Counted from the stretch's first letter, positions 35,534 to 45,232 are shown. The stretch is DNA of 64,000 nucleotides from Bacteroidetes bacterium HGW-Bacteroidetes-4 (GCA_002840905.1 PHDD01000004.1:38921-102920), one strand, 5' to 3'. Made by a program: numbers and translations. The notes: a model not told the origin generated them from the sequence alone.

Positions 35534-36802
35534 ATGGAACATTTAAGCGAACAATTTTTAAACAAGCTGATTTCGTTGGGACTAAACGCCAGCCAGGCAA
35601 ATTTAATCCAGTTGAGTATTTTTATACTAATTCTGATTCTGGTATGCTTTCTGGCCGATATTATTACCAAGCGGGTAATTGTAAATACCATCTCGCAGTT
35701 TATAAAGAAAAGTAAGAATGAATGGGATGATATTCTTTTTAACCGCAAAGTAATTAACCGGCTTGCTCATTTAGCACCTGCGCTGGTACTGCATTTTTCA
35801 ATAAATCTGGTTTTCGGAAGCTATCCGCAGTGGGTTACTTTTATTGAAACAGTAATCTACCTGTATATAACCTTTATTGTGTTGCTGGTATTGGTATCAC
35901 TAACCCAATCGCTTCACGAAATTTATTTACGACGCGAAATTTCGAAAACCCGCCCCATAAAAGGATACATTCAACTGATAAACATTTTCTTTTATTTTAT
36001 TGCCATCATCATAATAATTTCACTGGTTACCGGAAGTTCACCCGGGAAATTACTTGCCGGACTGGGAGCTCTTGCTGCAGTGCTCTTACTGGTTTTTAAA
36101 GATACCATTCTGGGGCTGGTAGCCAGCGTGCAACTGTCGGTAAACAATATGGTACGTATTGGAGACTGGATTGAAATGCCCAGCCGTAAGGCCGACGGAA
36201 CCGTTCTGGAAATAACTTTAAATACTGTTAAAGTGCAAAACTGGGACAAGACCATTGCCACCATTCCCACTTATGCCATGGTATCTGAATCGTTCACTAA
36301 CTGGCGCGGCATGGAAGAATCGGGCGGACGACGCATTAAACGCTCGGTAAATATTGACATGAGCAGCGTTAAATTCTGTTCCCCTGAAATGATTGAAAAA
36401 TTTAAAAAAATACATCGGCTAAAAAAATACATTTCGGAAAAAATGGAAGAGCTGGAATTATTCAATAAAGAAAATCAAATTGATGATTCGGTGCTGGTAA
36501 ACGGACGGCGACTTACCAACTTGGGGGTTTTTAGAAAATATGTAGAGGAGTACCTGAGGCATCACCCCAAAATACATCAGGACATGACATTTTTGGTAAG
36601 GCATTTGCAACCCAGTGAAAAAGGGATACCTATCGAAATTTATGTATTCAGCAACGACCAGGCCTGGGCTAACTTCGAAGGTATTCAGGCCGATTTATTT
36701 GATCACATTTTGGCCATACTGCCTGAATTTGAGTTGCGGGTATTTCAAAACCCCTCGTCGTTTAACATAGAGCAACTGGCTAAAACTTTAACACTCCATT
36801 AA
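35534..36802 (+). CDS. MscS-family mechanosensitive ion channel
   Basis: 422 residues. Four to five membrane segments in 20-190; the pore helix and MscS beta domain follow (LAGLGALAAVLLLVFKDTILGLVASVQL, then MVRIGDWIEMPSRKADGTVLEITLNTVKVQNWD in pieces, IPTYAMVSESFTNWRGM). The C-terminal part (260-422) is longer than in E. coli MscS and includes a helical insert (KKYISEKMEELELF), as in YbdG-type channels. Inner membrane; releases solutes on osmotic downshock. ATG 35534 with AAAGGA upstream. Confidence 0.92.
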   Translation: MEHLSEQFLNKLISLGLNASQANLIQLSIFILILILVCFLADIITKRVIVNTISQFIKKSKNEWDDILFNRKVINRLAHLAPALVLHFSINLVFGSYPQWVTFIETVIYLYITFIVLLVLVSLTQSLHEIYLRREISKTRPIKGYIQLINIFFYFIAIIIIISLVTGSSPGKLLAGLGALAAVLLLVFKDTILGLVASVQLSVNNMVRIGDWIEMPSRKADGTVLEITLNTVKVQNWDKTIATIPTYAMVSESFTNWRGMEESGGRRIKRSVNIDMSSVKFCSPEMIEKFKKIHRLKKYISEKMEELELFNKENQIDDSVLVNGRRLTNLGVFRKYVEEYLRHHPKIHQDMTFLVRHLQPSEKGIPIEIYVFSNDQAWANFEGIQADLFDHILAILPEFELRVFQNPSSFNIEQLAKTLTLH

Positions 36803-36846
36803 CATAAGAATAGCATTAAACAAATGGCTTTATCGGTCATTTTTTT

Positions 36847-36854
36847 TACATTTG
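36847..36854 (+). promoter_or_regulatory. Candidate -7 box TACATTTG upstream of the DUF1573 gene
   Basis: Exact TAnnTTTG match in the gap after the MscS gene. It would give a leader of about 160 bases that contains two mini-frames and an inverted repeat before the DUF1573 start codon. Confidence 0.45.
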
Positions 36855-36884
36855 CCTAACCAGTAAAAAAACATTTATTTATGA

Positions 36885-36968
36885 AACACCCATGTTATTG
36901 CAAACACAACTATTCTCATGAGCAAAGCGAATAAACTCGATAGAAATAAAATACACAACATGGGTGTT
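36885..36968 (+). repeat. 12-bp perfect inverted repeat in the DUF1573 leader
   Basis: AACACCCATGTT (36885-36896) and AACATGGGTGTT (36957-36968) are exact reverse complements 60 bases apart. In RNA they could pair around a loop that holds a 17-codon frame (36881-36934) while the right arm covers the ATG of a second 16-codon frame (36960-37010). Confidence 0.6.
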
Positions 36969-36969
36969 C

Positions 36970-36990
36970 CCTGTCTGTCGACCAGGCAGG
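36970..36990. repeat. Short REP-like hairpin CCTGTCTG/CAGGCAGG
   Basis: Stem of 8 pairs with one G-T pair around TCGAC. Palindromes of the CCTGYCTG...CAGRCAGG kind are scattered in Bacteroidota intergenic DNA; this appears to be one copy, and I found no other in the window. Confidence 0.5.
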
Positions 36991-37018
36991 CATCATTCCT
37001 TAAAAATTAAATTTTATT

Positions 37019-38119
37019 ATGATGAAACATTTAATCTTTATTTTACTCATAGTTACCGCATCACTTGGTCTGGCACAAGCCCAGCAAGTGGGTCCAAATA
37101 TTTCGTGGGACAACGACACTCACGATTTTGGTGATATTAAAGAAGACGGAGGAAAAGTTTCCCATAACTTTAGCTTTACCAATACCGGAAATGCACCTTT
37201 AGTAATTACCCAGGTTCGTCCATCGTGCGGTTGCACCACATCGGACTATACCAAAGAACCGGTAATGCCCGGTCAAAAAGGTTTTGTATCGGCAGTCTTT
37301 AATCCGATGAACCGCCCAAACCGCTTTTCAAAATCGATAAGTATAACCACCAACAGCAATCCACCCACATCTACCCTGCGAATTGTAGGCAATGTAATTC
37401 CCAAACAAGCTACCATTGAAGATGAATACCCACGGGTTTTGGGCGAATTGCGATTAAAAACAAACCATCTGGCTTTAATGAAAGTTAATATTGATGAAGT
37501 GAAAGAGGGTGAACTGGAAATGATAAATACAAGTAGTAAACTTGTGAATGTATCGTTCCGTAATCTTCCCAGCCATATTAAAGCAGAAGCAGTTCCCGAA
37601 ACACTAAAGCCCGGAGAAAAAGGCGTTATTAAAGTTTGGTACGATGCCAAAAAGAAAAACGACTGGGGTTTTTTAATGGATCGAATTACGGTAGCCATAA
37701 ACGGCGACACCCAACAAAACCGGAACTTACTCTCGATAAGCGCTAATATTGAAGAAGATTTTTCAAACCTAAGCGAAGCAGAAAAAGCGAAAGCTCCCAA
37801 AATTGAGTTCAACGAAAACACCTTCAATTTTGGAACCATCACCCAGGGACAAAGCGTTGATTACACCTTTGAATTTAAAAACACCGGGAAAAGCGATTTA
37901 GTTATTCGAAAAACCAAAGCTTCGTGCGGATGTACCGTAATTAATCCATCGAAAAGCCTGCTGAAACCCGGAGAAACAGCCGATTTAAAAGTGAAATTTA
38001 ATTCCACAGGCAAACTAAACCGACAAAATAAAAGTATAACCGTAATTACCAACGATCCCAGTCAACCCCAGGTTACATTGCGGGTTACCGGAATGGTTGA
38101 ACCGGCCAGCGGAAGTTAA
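37019..38119 (+). CDS. Secreted protein with two DUF1573 domains
   Basis: 366 residues (start at ATG 37019 or the next codon, also ATG). Signal peptide MKHLIFILLIVTASLGLAQA. Two DUF1573 Ig-like domains at about 28-125 and 262-360, each with the hallmark Cys pair (RPSCGCTTSDY, KASCGCTVINP) and the pattern HDFGDIKEDGGKVSHNFSFTN / FNFGTITQGQSVDYTFEFKN in pieces. A linking region of similar beta character lies between. DUF1573 proteins are exported and common in Bacteroidota; their role is not settled. It ends at a strong terminator. Confidence 0.9.
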   Translation: MMKHLIFILLIVTASLGLAQAQQVGPNISWDNDTHDFGDIKEDGGKVSHNFSFTNTGNAPLVITQVRPSCGCTTSDYTKEPVMPGQKGFVSAVFNPMNRPNRFSKSISITTNSNPPTSTLRIVGNVIPKQATIEDEYPRVLGELRLKTNHLALMKVNIDEVKEGELEMINTSSKLVNVSFRNLPSHIKAEAVPETLKPGEKGVIKVWYDAKKKNDWGFLMDRITVAINGDTQQNRNLLSISANIEEDFSNLSEAEKAKAPKIEFNENTFNFGTITQGQSVDYTFEFKNTGKSDLVIRKTKASCGCTVINPSKSLLKPGETADLKVKFNSTGKLNRQNKSITVITNDPSQPQVTLRVTGMVEPASGS

Positions 38120-38142
38120 AACATAAGTTTACAATAACTGAC

Positions 38143-38172
38143 AAAAGCCATTGGATGCGTTCAATGGCTTTT
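38143..38172 (+). terminator. Terminator of the DUF1573 gene
   Basis: Stem AAAAGCCATTG / CAATGGCTTTT with an 8-base loop followed by TATTATTTT. Confidence 0.87.
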
Positions 38173-38288
38173 ATTATTTTGCAAAACTCTGAACAAAATT
38201 TTCAACAATCGGAGGTTAACAAAAAATACTACATTATCGGAAATGGTGTTCCGATTAGTTCTAAATTTGAAGCATCTTATTTAGCATC

Positions 38289-39383
38289 ATGAAGCAGCAA
38301 AAACCAAAAACAGAAAGCGCATTAAAAGTAAACCAGGGAATTGAACAGCCGCCATCGGTTGACGAAGGTGCTGCCCAACGGTTTCTTAATATAAAACGGA
38401 AAAAATTAACTGCCGATGAATATTTTGATGGGATAATTCGCGGCGACCGTACCATTTTAAGTAAGGCTATTACCCTGATTGAGAGTTCGCTGCCGGAACA
38501 CCAGCTAATGGCCAAACAAATTATCGAGAAATGCCTTCCACACTCAGGAAAATCAATCCGAATTGGTATTTCAGGAGTTCCCGGAGCTGGAAAAAGCACT
38601 TTTATTGAAGCATTGGGCAAATTTATTACCAGCCAACATCACCAATTAGCTGTCTTGGCTATTGACCCCAGTAGCGAACGTTCAAAAGGAAGTATTTTGG
38701 GCGATAAAACCCGGATGGAAGAACTGAGCAACGATAAAAATGCATTCATCAGGCCCAGCCCTTCGGCTGGTTCGCTGGGAGGTGTTGCCCGTAAAACACG
38801 CGAAACAACCCTGTTATGTGAAGCTGCGGGTTTTGATGTAATATTTATTGAAACGGTAGGCGTAGGTCAATCGGAAACGGCCGTACATTCAATGGTTGAT
38901 TTCTTTTTGCTGGTTCAGATTGCCGGAGCCGGCGACGAGTTGCAGGGAATTAAACGCGGTATTATGGAAATGGCCGATGGTATTGTGATTAACAAAGCCG
39001 ATGGAAGCAATATTGAAAAAGCCAAATTAGCAGCTACTGAATTCCGAAGTGCCCTGCATTTGTTTCCGCCAACACAATCGGGCTGGTATCCCAAAGTATT
39101 AACCTGCTCATCGCTTTACAAAACCCATATTGATGAAGTTTGGAAAATGATAGGCGATTACTTTGAACACACTCAGAAAAATCTGTTTTTCGATAAACGC
39201 CGAAGCGAACAGGCCCGCTATTGGATGTACGAAACCATAAACAATTACCTGCGCGATAATTTCTACCAACACGAAGGGGTAAAAAATCTGATTCAGCAAA
39301 TGGAATCGGATGTTTTAAACGACCGCATGAGTTCATTTGAAGCAGCCGGTAACCTGCTCGATGTTTATTTTAAAAACAAGTAA
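38289..39383 (+). CDS. meaB: Methylmalonyl-CoA mutase-associated GTPase MeaB
   Basis: 364 residues. ArgK/MeaB G3E P-loop GTPase that protects and loads cobalamin-dependent mutases. Walker A GVPGAGKST near 98, LAIDPSSERSKGSILGDKTRM, IETVGVGQSE (switch region), GIVINKADGSN (guanine specificity NKxD). N-terminal helical and C-terminal dimerisation helices are present. The mutase genes mutA/mutB are not in this window, so the partner is elsewhere. Supports a B12-dependent propionate/succinate branch in the organism. Confidence 0.93.
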   Translation: MKQQKPKTESALKVNQGIEQPPSVDEGAAQRFLNIKRKKLTADEYFDGIIRGDRTILSKAITLIESSLPEHQLMAKQIIEKCLPHSGKSIRIGISGVPGAGKSTFIEALGKFITSQHHQLAVLAIDPSSERSKGSILGDKTRMEELSNDKNAFIRPSPSAGSLGGVARKTRETTLLCEAAGFDVIFIETVGVGQSETAVHSMVDFFLLVQIAGAGDELQGIKRGIMEMADGIVINKADGSNIEKAKLAATEFRSALHLFPPTQSGWYPKVLTCSSLYKTHIDEVWKMIGDYFEHTQKNLFFDKRRSEQARYWMYETINNYLRDNFYQHEGVKNLIQQMESDVLNDRMSSFEAAGNLLDVYFKNK

Positions 39384-39395
39384 TGCCGGTTCTGT

Positions 39396-41108
39396 TTACA
39401 AACGCGCCAACATTTCTTTAAAATAGGTATTGGGAGTAATACCGTCGTGGTTTTCTGAAAATTCAGGCTTTATGCGATGGACAAAGTACATGTCGATATG
39501 GCCTTTGTGTTTGGCCAGAATTTTTCCCCGGTTTTCGCATTCAAAATAATCTTTAATAATTTCGTAAGTAGTTGCCGATACATTGACCATTCCCGGAACA
39601 CATGCCGATTCAATACGTTTGGCAATGTTTACAGTATCACCCCAAATATCGTAAGTCATTTTTTGCTTGCCCACCACCCCTGCAACAATAGGCCCGGAAT
39701 GGATTCCCACACGTAAATTCCAGGCATGTTTGCCTAGTTCTTCACGCTCTTGCCCCAGTTCCCTGATAATGCGCTGAAGATTTAATCCAACTAAAACGGC
39801 ATCGAAGGGATGACTCTTATTTCGCATGGGGATACCTCCCACGCACAAAAATGCATCGCCCATGGTTTTAATTTTTTCAACAAAATTCCGGTTCACCACA
39901 TCGTCGAAACGTGAAAAATACGATTGTAATTCTTCAACCAATTCTTTTGGCGTAAGGTTTTCAGCCAATTTGGTAAAATCCTGAATGTCGGCAAAAAGTA
40001 CCGAAACACTTCTGTAGAAACGAGGTGTAGCCTCACCTTTCGACTTCAACTCTTCAGCGGTTTCTTCGGGTAAAATATTAAGCAATAAACGATCGGCTTT
40101 ATCGCGCTCTTCTTCAATCCGTGCTTCAGCTTCCTTTATCTTGGTAATATCGGATTCAACCACAATAAAATTTACAATATTTTCTGCATCGCTATGAATG
40201 GGTGTTATTGAAGTTTGCTTCCATTTGGGTTCACCATCCCGGTTCACAATAGATGAAACAAAAGTGTAGGTGTTTTTTACATTAAGTACCTTGTTGTAAA
40301 GGTTTTCATGGCCGCTTACTTTAAGAAAATTTTTAAGAGAATCGCCATGCAGAGCAATAAACTCGCTTTTTGTATAACCATATAAATTATGAAAGCCCTC
40401 GTTTACCCAGTCTATTTGCTCAGCGGCATCAAAAATCAACACCGAATTGCTGGTTTTGCTGGCTACCAACGAAAGTTTTTTTAGCTTATCGTTTATTTGT
40501 TTCAATTCCGAAACATCGGTTTGTAATATTATATACTGTTGAATTTGTTTGTTCTCATTTAAAATGGGATTCAGGGTGGTTTTAATCCACTTTGACTCGC
40601 CACTCTTGGTTTGGATCATGGAAGTATAATTCAGTGACTTTTTGGCTTTTATAGCCCTATCGACCACCGGTTTGATATTCATTTCGTTGCTGGCGCTATA
40701 AATATCGGGGCCAACTTCGTTTAGAACTTCGGACAGTGTGTAACCATAAAGATTAACGAAGCCCTGGTTCACCCAGGTAAACCGTCCTTTTTGGTCGGCA
40801 ATAATTACCGCCGTATCGGTTTTACTGGCCACCAGCGATAAGCGTTCCAATTCCACATTTAGCTCCTGCAAGTGCTCAGCCTGGGCAAGCAATTCTTCGC
40901 GATGAAGAGCTACTGTTTGATTTTCAAGCAAAAGCGAACTCCTTAAAGCGTTCATATTCTCTTTATACCTGAACAGAATTTTTTTATACCGATTAAGTAG
41001 GTTTCGTGTTTTTTTAATGAAATAAGCAAGTACGAACATAATACCTACCAGAAATAGTATAGGCAACCAGGTTAAGGTAAAGATGCTAATCACACTTAAG
41101 AATGCCAT
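39396..41108 (-). CDS. Membrane-anchored adenylate cyclase (class III) with two PAS domains
   Basis: 570 residues. One N-terminal membrane segment (7-31), a coiled coil (40-95), PAS/PAC units at about 95-215 (TDTAVIIADQKGRFTWVNQGF) and 220-340 (TSNSVLIFDAAEQIDWVNEGF), a short coiled linker, then the cyclase domain 365-550: metal Asp in FADIQDFT, purine-specifying Lys in EKIKTMGDAF and Asp in DIWGDTVNIAKR, the Asn/Arg pair in the same segment. The Lys/Asp pair points to ATP, hence cAMP. Cytoplasmic sensing by PAS (redox, light or ligand). Adjacent to the SiaB-like kinase gene. Confidence 0.92.
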   Translation of the reverse strand: MAFLSVISIFTLTWLPILFLVGIMFVLAYFIKKTRNLLNRYKKILFRYKENMNALRSSLLLENQTVALHREELLAQAEHLQELNVELERLSLVASKTDTAVIIADQKGRFTWVNQGFVNLYGYTLSEVLNEVGPDIYSASNEMNIKPVVDRAIKAKKSLNYTSMIQTKSGESKWIKTTLNPILNENKQIQQYIILQTDVSELKQINDKLKKLSLVASKTSNSVLIFDAAEQIDWVNEGFHNLYGYTKSEFIALHGDSLKNFLKVSGHENLYNKVLNVKNTYTFVSSIVNRDGEPKWKQTSITPIHSDAENIVNFIVVESDITKIKEAEARIEEERDKADRLLLNILPEETAEELKSKGEATPRFYRSVSVLFADIQDFTKLAENLTPKELVEELQSYFSRFDDVVNRNFVEKIKTMGDAFLCVGGIPMRNKSHPFDAVLVGLNLQRIIRELGQEREELGKHAWNLRVGIHSGPIVAGVVGKQKMTYDIWGDTVNIAKRIESACVPGMVNVSATTYEIIKDYFECENRGKILAKHKGHIDMYFVHRIKPEFSENHDGITPNTYFKEMLARL

Positions 41109-41236
41109 GCAACTTCAAATATGGGTTATTTTTTGTTAAACGGTTTATTGGGTAATTTGATAAATCCGTTTTATATATTGTTACTTTTAATTGGCGGAAA
41201 GATAAGAAATGCCGGATCAAAATCAAAATGAAAAAA

Positions 41237-41258
41237 AAGGCCGTTAAAAAACGGCCTT
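41237..41258 (-). terminator. Terminator of the SiaB-like gene
   Basis: Stem AAGGCCGTT / AACGGCCTT with a 4-base loop and a run of eight T on the minus strand. Confidence 0.9.
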
Positions 41259-41264
41259 ACTATT

Positions 41265-41867
41265 TTATTCGTTGTCTGGTTTTGAACTAATTCTTACTTT
41301 AAGTAAAAAGAAATAGTTTTTGGTGTCTTCGAGCGGTAGAAACTGATAATCAAGTTTACGCCCTGTTTTACGAGCAATATCAATTAATCCTAAGCCGGCA
41401 CCGCCTTTATCGGAAAGAGAACCCTCGCGGATTTGTTTTTTGTAAAGGGCATTCAACTCATCTTTCGACAAGGAATTGATGTAATCGATTGAATTTTTCA
41501 GGTCGTCAATCCGGCTGTTTAAAATTTTATTGGCTGTTATCACATTCCAAAAGCCATCTTTTTTTCCAACAATAAACAAACCATTGCCAATCCGGTCATC
41601 GTCGTCGTAATCGTCAGAATGTTTGGTCATGTTCTGCAAACATTCAACCATTACGTGGAATACTTTACGTTTAACAGATCGCTCCTCATTTGTTTTGTCC
41701 ATATCGCGTTCAGCCATTGAGGTAAACATTTTCATTACTTCATGACTAAACTCTCCCTCGTACACCAATGAAAAACCATTACTAGCCATTTCATCGTGCA
41801 GCGACAATACAGATTTTATAAAGTTAATATCGGCACTCATAGTATTTTTACTGGATTCAAGTTGCAT
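41265..41867 (-). CDS. SiaB-family protein kinase (DUF6272)
   Basis: 200 residues from ATG 41867 (ATG 41840 is also possible). GHKL-type kinase fold: KVFHVMVECLQNMTKHSDD as N box, GNGLFIVGKKDG, and GGAGLGLIDIARKTG as the ATP lid. SiaB phosphorylates SiaC in the Pseudomonas SiaABCD pathway that controls biofilm formation and c-di-GMP; Bacteroidota carry homologs of unknown targets. No SiaC or SiaA gene is adjacent; the neighbour is a PAS-adenylate cyclase on the same strand beyond a terminator. Confidence 0.82.
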   Translation of the reverse strand: MQLESSKNTMSADINFIKSVLSLHDEMASNGFSLVYEGEFSHEVMKMFTSMAERDMDKTNEERSVKRKVFHVMVECLQNMTKHSDDYDDDDRIGNGLFIVGKKDGFWNVITANKILNSRIDDLKNSIDYINSLSKDELNALYKKQIREGSLSDKGGAGLGLIDIARKTGRKLDYQFLPLEDTKNYFFLLKVRISSKPDNE

Positions 41868-41978
41868 AAATTATTATTATCTGGCTAAAAATAAGATATT
41901 TTTTTTAGATACAAGAACTTAAACAATAATTTTCTAACGTTTTACCTTTAAATTACGCCAACGGCTTATTTTTTATTA

Positions 41979-43802
41979 TTAAGCAAACATTTGTGCATCG
42001 TGAAGTTTTTTATAGTAGCCTTTTAGTTCAATTAATTCCCGATGAGTTCCCTGCTCTACTATTTTTCCTTCATGTATAACACAGATAAGATCGGCATGAA
42101 TAACCGTAGACAGACGGTGCGCAATCACAATGGAAGTCCGGTTTTCCATGAGCCGGGTAAGCGATTCCTGAACCAGTTTTTCCGATTCGGTATCGAGTGC
42201 TGAAGTGGCTTCATCGAGTATCATGATGGGCGGATTGGCTAAAATGGCCCTGGCAATACTTAGGCGCTGGCGTTGTCCACCTGATAGTTTGGAGCCCCGG
42301 TCTCCAATATTCGATTCGTAACCATAGGTCATTTCAGAAATAAATTCGTGGGCATTGGCAATTTTTGCTGCCTCAACCACTTGTTCCATGGTTGCTCCTT
42401 TTACCCCAAAAGCAATGTTATTAAATATGGTATCGTTAAATAAAATACTTTCCTGGTTAACTACTCCCATTAGTTTTCGAAGGGTTTTTAACTGGTAGTT
42501 TTTAATGTCGATGCCATCGATGGTTATACTGCCCTGATTTACATCGTAAAAACGGGGTAACAAATCGACCAGGGTTGATTTTCCTGAACCCGATTGCCCT
42601 ACCAGTGCCACGGTTTTTCCTTTTTCTATTTCGAGTGAAATGCCATTTATCACAAATTCATCTTTATAGCGGAAAAAGATGTTGTTGTATTTCAGGCTAC
42701 TTTTAAATTCCGAAATTGGAACGGCATTTTCAGCATCCACAATTTTTTCCATGGCAATCATAATCTCGTCGATACGCTCGCTTGAGGCAATCCCTTTCTG
42801 TATGTTGTAAAAGGCATCGGAGAATGCTTTGGCCGGATTAATTATTTGTGAAAAAATAACAATAAAACCTATCAAACCCGGACCTGACATTTTTGAGCCT
42901 CCCTCTAATACCAGCCTACCGCCATACCAAAGCACCAAAACCATAACCACTGTTCCCAAAAACTCACTTAAAGGGCCGGCCAAATCGCGACGACGCCACA
43001 TTTTTATCATAATGCTGGCATAGGTTTGATTTTCACTTTTAAATTTGACATCCATTTTCTTTTCAGCCACAAAAGCTTTTATTATACGTAAACCTCCCAG
43101 TGTTTCGTCGATGAGTGATAAAATATCGCCCAGTTTATTTTGGGCCAACATGGAACTACGCCTCAGGCTGCTGCCAACGCGACCAATAATAAAACCGGTT
43201 ACCGGCAATAATATCAATACAAAAAGTGTTAATTGCGGGCTCATATATATTAAAACACCCAAGGAAATAATGATGGAAATGGGTTCTTTAAAAATCACGT
43301 CGATGGAACGTATGATTGACGCCTCTACTTCATGTAAATCGTTGGTCATTCGTGAAATAATATCGCCTTTGCGCTCTTCAGAAAAGTACGACAATGGCAA
43401 TCCAAGAATTTTAGAATACATTTTATTCCGAATGTCTTTAATGGCTCCCACCCTGAGTGGAGCCATTACATAACGTGCCGCGTACCAAAATCCGGTTTTA
43501 AAAAATACGGCTATAACTACAAAAATTGATACATACAATAATGCATTTGCTTTGCCATAATTAATAACCACCTGATGCAAATAATAATTAAAATTATGCT
43601 GAATGGCGTCCATACTAAAGGCAAAGGGAACCGGATTGGCAACTACCGGCTGGTCGTTAAACAGCACTTGCAGAAAAGGGATTACCATGGTAAATGAGAA
43701 AAGCCCAAAAACAACCATCAATAGGATGAACAGGAAATTTAAGGCTGCGTTTTTCCAGTATTTAGGGAAAACATATTTTAATATTTGCTTTAAATATTTC
43801 AA
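41979..43802 (-). CDS. MsbA-like ABC exporter, fused permease and ATPase
   Basis: 607 residues. Transmembrane domain 20-330 with six segments (FLFILLMVVFGLFSF, ALLYVSIFVVIAVFF, LTLFVLILLPVTGFI), then the ATPase: Walker A GQSGSGKST near 394, Q loop VNQESILFND, signature LSGGQRQRLSIARA, Walker B MILDEATSALD, His in IVIAHRLSTV. Works as a homodimer in the inner membrane; the family exports lipids or drugs, lipid A core being a likely cargo. Start is TTG 43802; the first ATG would remove the first membrane segment. Confidence 0.92.
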   Translation of the reverse strand: MKYLKQILKYVFPKYWKNAALNFLFILLMVVFGLFSFTMVIPFLQVLFNDQPVVANPVPFAFSMDAIQHNFNYYLHQVVINYGKANALLYVSIFVVIAVFFKTGFWYAARYVMAPLRVGAIKDIRNKMYSKILGLPLSYFSEERKGDIISRMTNDLHEVEASIIRSIDVIFKEPISIIISLGVLIYMSPQLTLFVLILLPVTGFIIGRVGSSLRRSSMLAQNKLGDILSLIDETLGGLRIIKAFVAEKKMDVKFKSENQTYASIMIKMWRRRDLAGPLSEFLGTVVMVLVLWYGGRLVLEGGSKMSGPGLIGFIVIFSQIINPAKAFSDAFYNIQKGIASSERIDEIMIAMEKIVDAENAVPISEFKSSLKYNNIFFRYKDEFVINGISLEIEKGKTVALVGQSGSGKSTLVDLLPRFYDVNQGSITIDGIDIKNYQLKTLRKLMGVVNQESILFNDTIFNNIAFGVKGATMEQVVEAAKIANAHEFISEMTYGYESNIGDRGSKLSGGQRQRLSIARAILANPPIMILDEATSALDTESEKLVQESLTRLMENRTSIVIAHRLSTVIHADLICVIHEGKIVEQGTHRELIELKGYYKKLHDAQMFA

Positions 43803-43882
43803 AGTTTGTGTTTTTAAAAGTTAAATAAATTAAGTCCTGTTATTAATTACAATAATTTTACTTTGCTATCAATCGGACTCAC

Positions 43883-45232
43883 TTAACAATAGATTCCGGT
43901 ATAATTCTGAGGTGATATTTTTTTTAACTCATCTTTTATAGCATCTGACACCTTTAAGCCATCGATAAATTGATGAATGGCTTCTTTATCAATTTTATGA
44001 TTGGTTCGAGTCAGTTCTTTTAATGCTTCGTAGGGTTTTGGATAACCTTCGCGTCGCAAAATGGTTTGTATGGCTTCGGCTACCACCGACCAATTGGCTT
44101 CAAGATCGGCTTTTATTTTATCTTCGTTCAGTATAAGTTTTCCCAATCCTTTTTTTATCGATGCCAAAGCAATAAGTGTGTGCGCCATGGGCACTCCTAT
44201 GTTACGCAAAACAGTTGAATCGGTTAAGTCGCGCTGCAAACGCGATACGGGGAGTTTATTCGAAAGATGATCAAATACGGCGTTGGCAATTCCCAGATTT
44301 CCTTCAGCATTTTCAAAATCGATGGGATTCACTTTATGAGGCATGGCCGACGAGCCCACTTCGCCCTTTTTAATTTTTTGTTTAAAATATTCCATCGAAA
44401 TGTAAGTCCACACATCGCGACTTAAATCGATAAGTATGGTGTTAATCCGTTTCAGGTTGTCGAAAATTGCCGCCATGTCGTCGTAATGCGAAATCTGTGT
44501 TGTGGTTTGCAGTCGTTCCAAATGCAAAACCTCGCTAACAAAATTGTTCGAAAAATCGACCCAATCAATATCGGGGAAAGCTACAACATGCGCGTTGAAA
44601 TTACCAGTTGCACCGCCAAATTTTGCTGAACAGGGAACATTTTTTAATAAATCGAGCTGTTTGTTTAAGCGTTCAACAAACACCATAATTTCTTTTCCTA
44701 AACGTGTTGGGCTGGCAGGTTGTCCATGAGTTCGGGCCAGCATGGGAACTTTTTCCCAGTCGCGTCCCAAGTCGGTTAATTGTCCCACAACATCCTCAAG
44801 AATTGGGTAAAAAACTTCCTGAATGGCATCGCGCAACGAATAGGGAATGGCTGTATTGTTAATGTCCTGCGAGGTCAGGCCAAAATGAACAAACTCAAGG
44901 GATTCACCCACATTCAGGGCTTCGAATTTTTCCTTAATAAAATATTCCACGGCTTTAACGTCGTGGTTGGTAACTGCTTCAATTTCTTTAATTCTTTGCG
45001 CATCGGCCAATGAAAACTCCTGGTAGATTTTACGAAATTCAGGAAATAAATCAGGTAATATTCCCTGAAGAGGTTTTAATGGAATTTTACACAATTCAAT
45101 AAAATATTCAATTTCAACCAAAACCCGGTACCTGATAAGGCCAAATTCAGAAAAGTAGCTATCTAAGGCTTCAATTTTTGATCGGTATCTTCCATCGATG
45201 GGTGAAACTGCAGTTAAATCGTTCAGTTGCAT
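43883..45232 (-). CDS. purB: Adenylosuccinate lyase
   Basis: 449 residues from ATG 45232 (MQLNDLTAVSPIDGRY). Cleaves SAICAR and adenylosuccinate in purine synthesis. Signature SSAMPHKVNPIDFENAEGN near 290, catalytic His region LARTHGQPASPT and TNHDVKAVEYFIKE. The C-terminal segment and length fit the E. coli type PurB. A TACTTTTG box at 45263-45270 on the minus strand is a candidate promoter. Confidence 0.95.
   Translation of the reverse strand: MQLNDLTAVSPIDGRYRSKIEALDSYFSEFGLIRYRVLVEIEYFIELCKIPLKPLQGILPDLFPEFRKIYQEFSLADAQRIKEIEAVTNHDVKAVEYFIKEKFEALNVGESLEFVHFGLTSQDINNTAIPYSLRDAIQEVFYPILEDVVGQLTDLGRDWEKVPMLARTHGQPASPTRLGKEIMVFVERLNKQLDLLKNVPCSAKFGGATGNFNAHVVAFPDIDWVDFSNNFVSEVLHLERLQTTTQISHYDDMAAIFDNLKRINTILIDLSRDVWTYISMEYFKQKIKKGEVGSSAMPHKVNPIDFENAEGNLGIANAVFDHLSNKLPVSRLQRDLTDSTVLRNIGVPMAHTLIALASIKKGLGKLILNEDKIKADLEANWSVVAEAIQTILRREGYPKPYEALKELTRTNHKIDKEAIHQFIDGLKVSDAIKDELKKISPQNYTGIYC

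Noticed and set aside
36881..36934. Cys/His-rich 17-residue frame as a metal-binding peptide gene
   Set aside because: Its sequence is partly dictated by the inverted repeat and there is no ribosome binding site; kept only as part of the leader observation.
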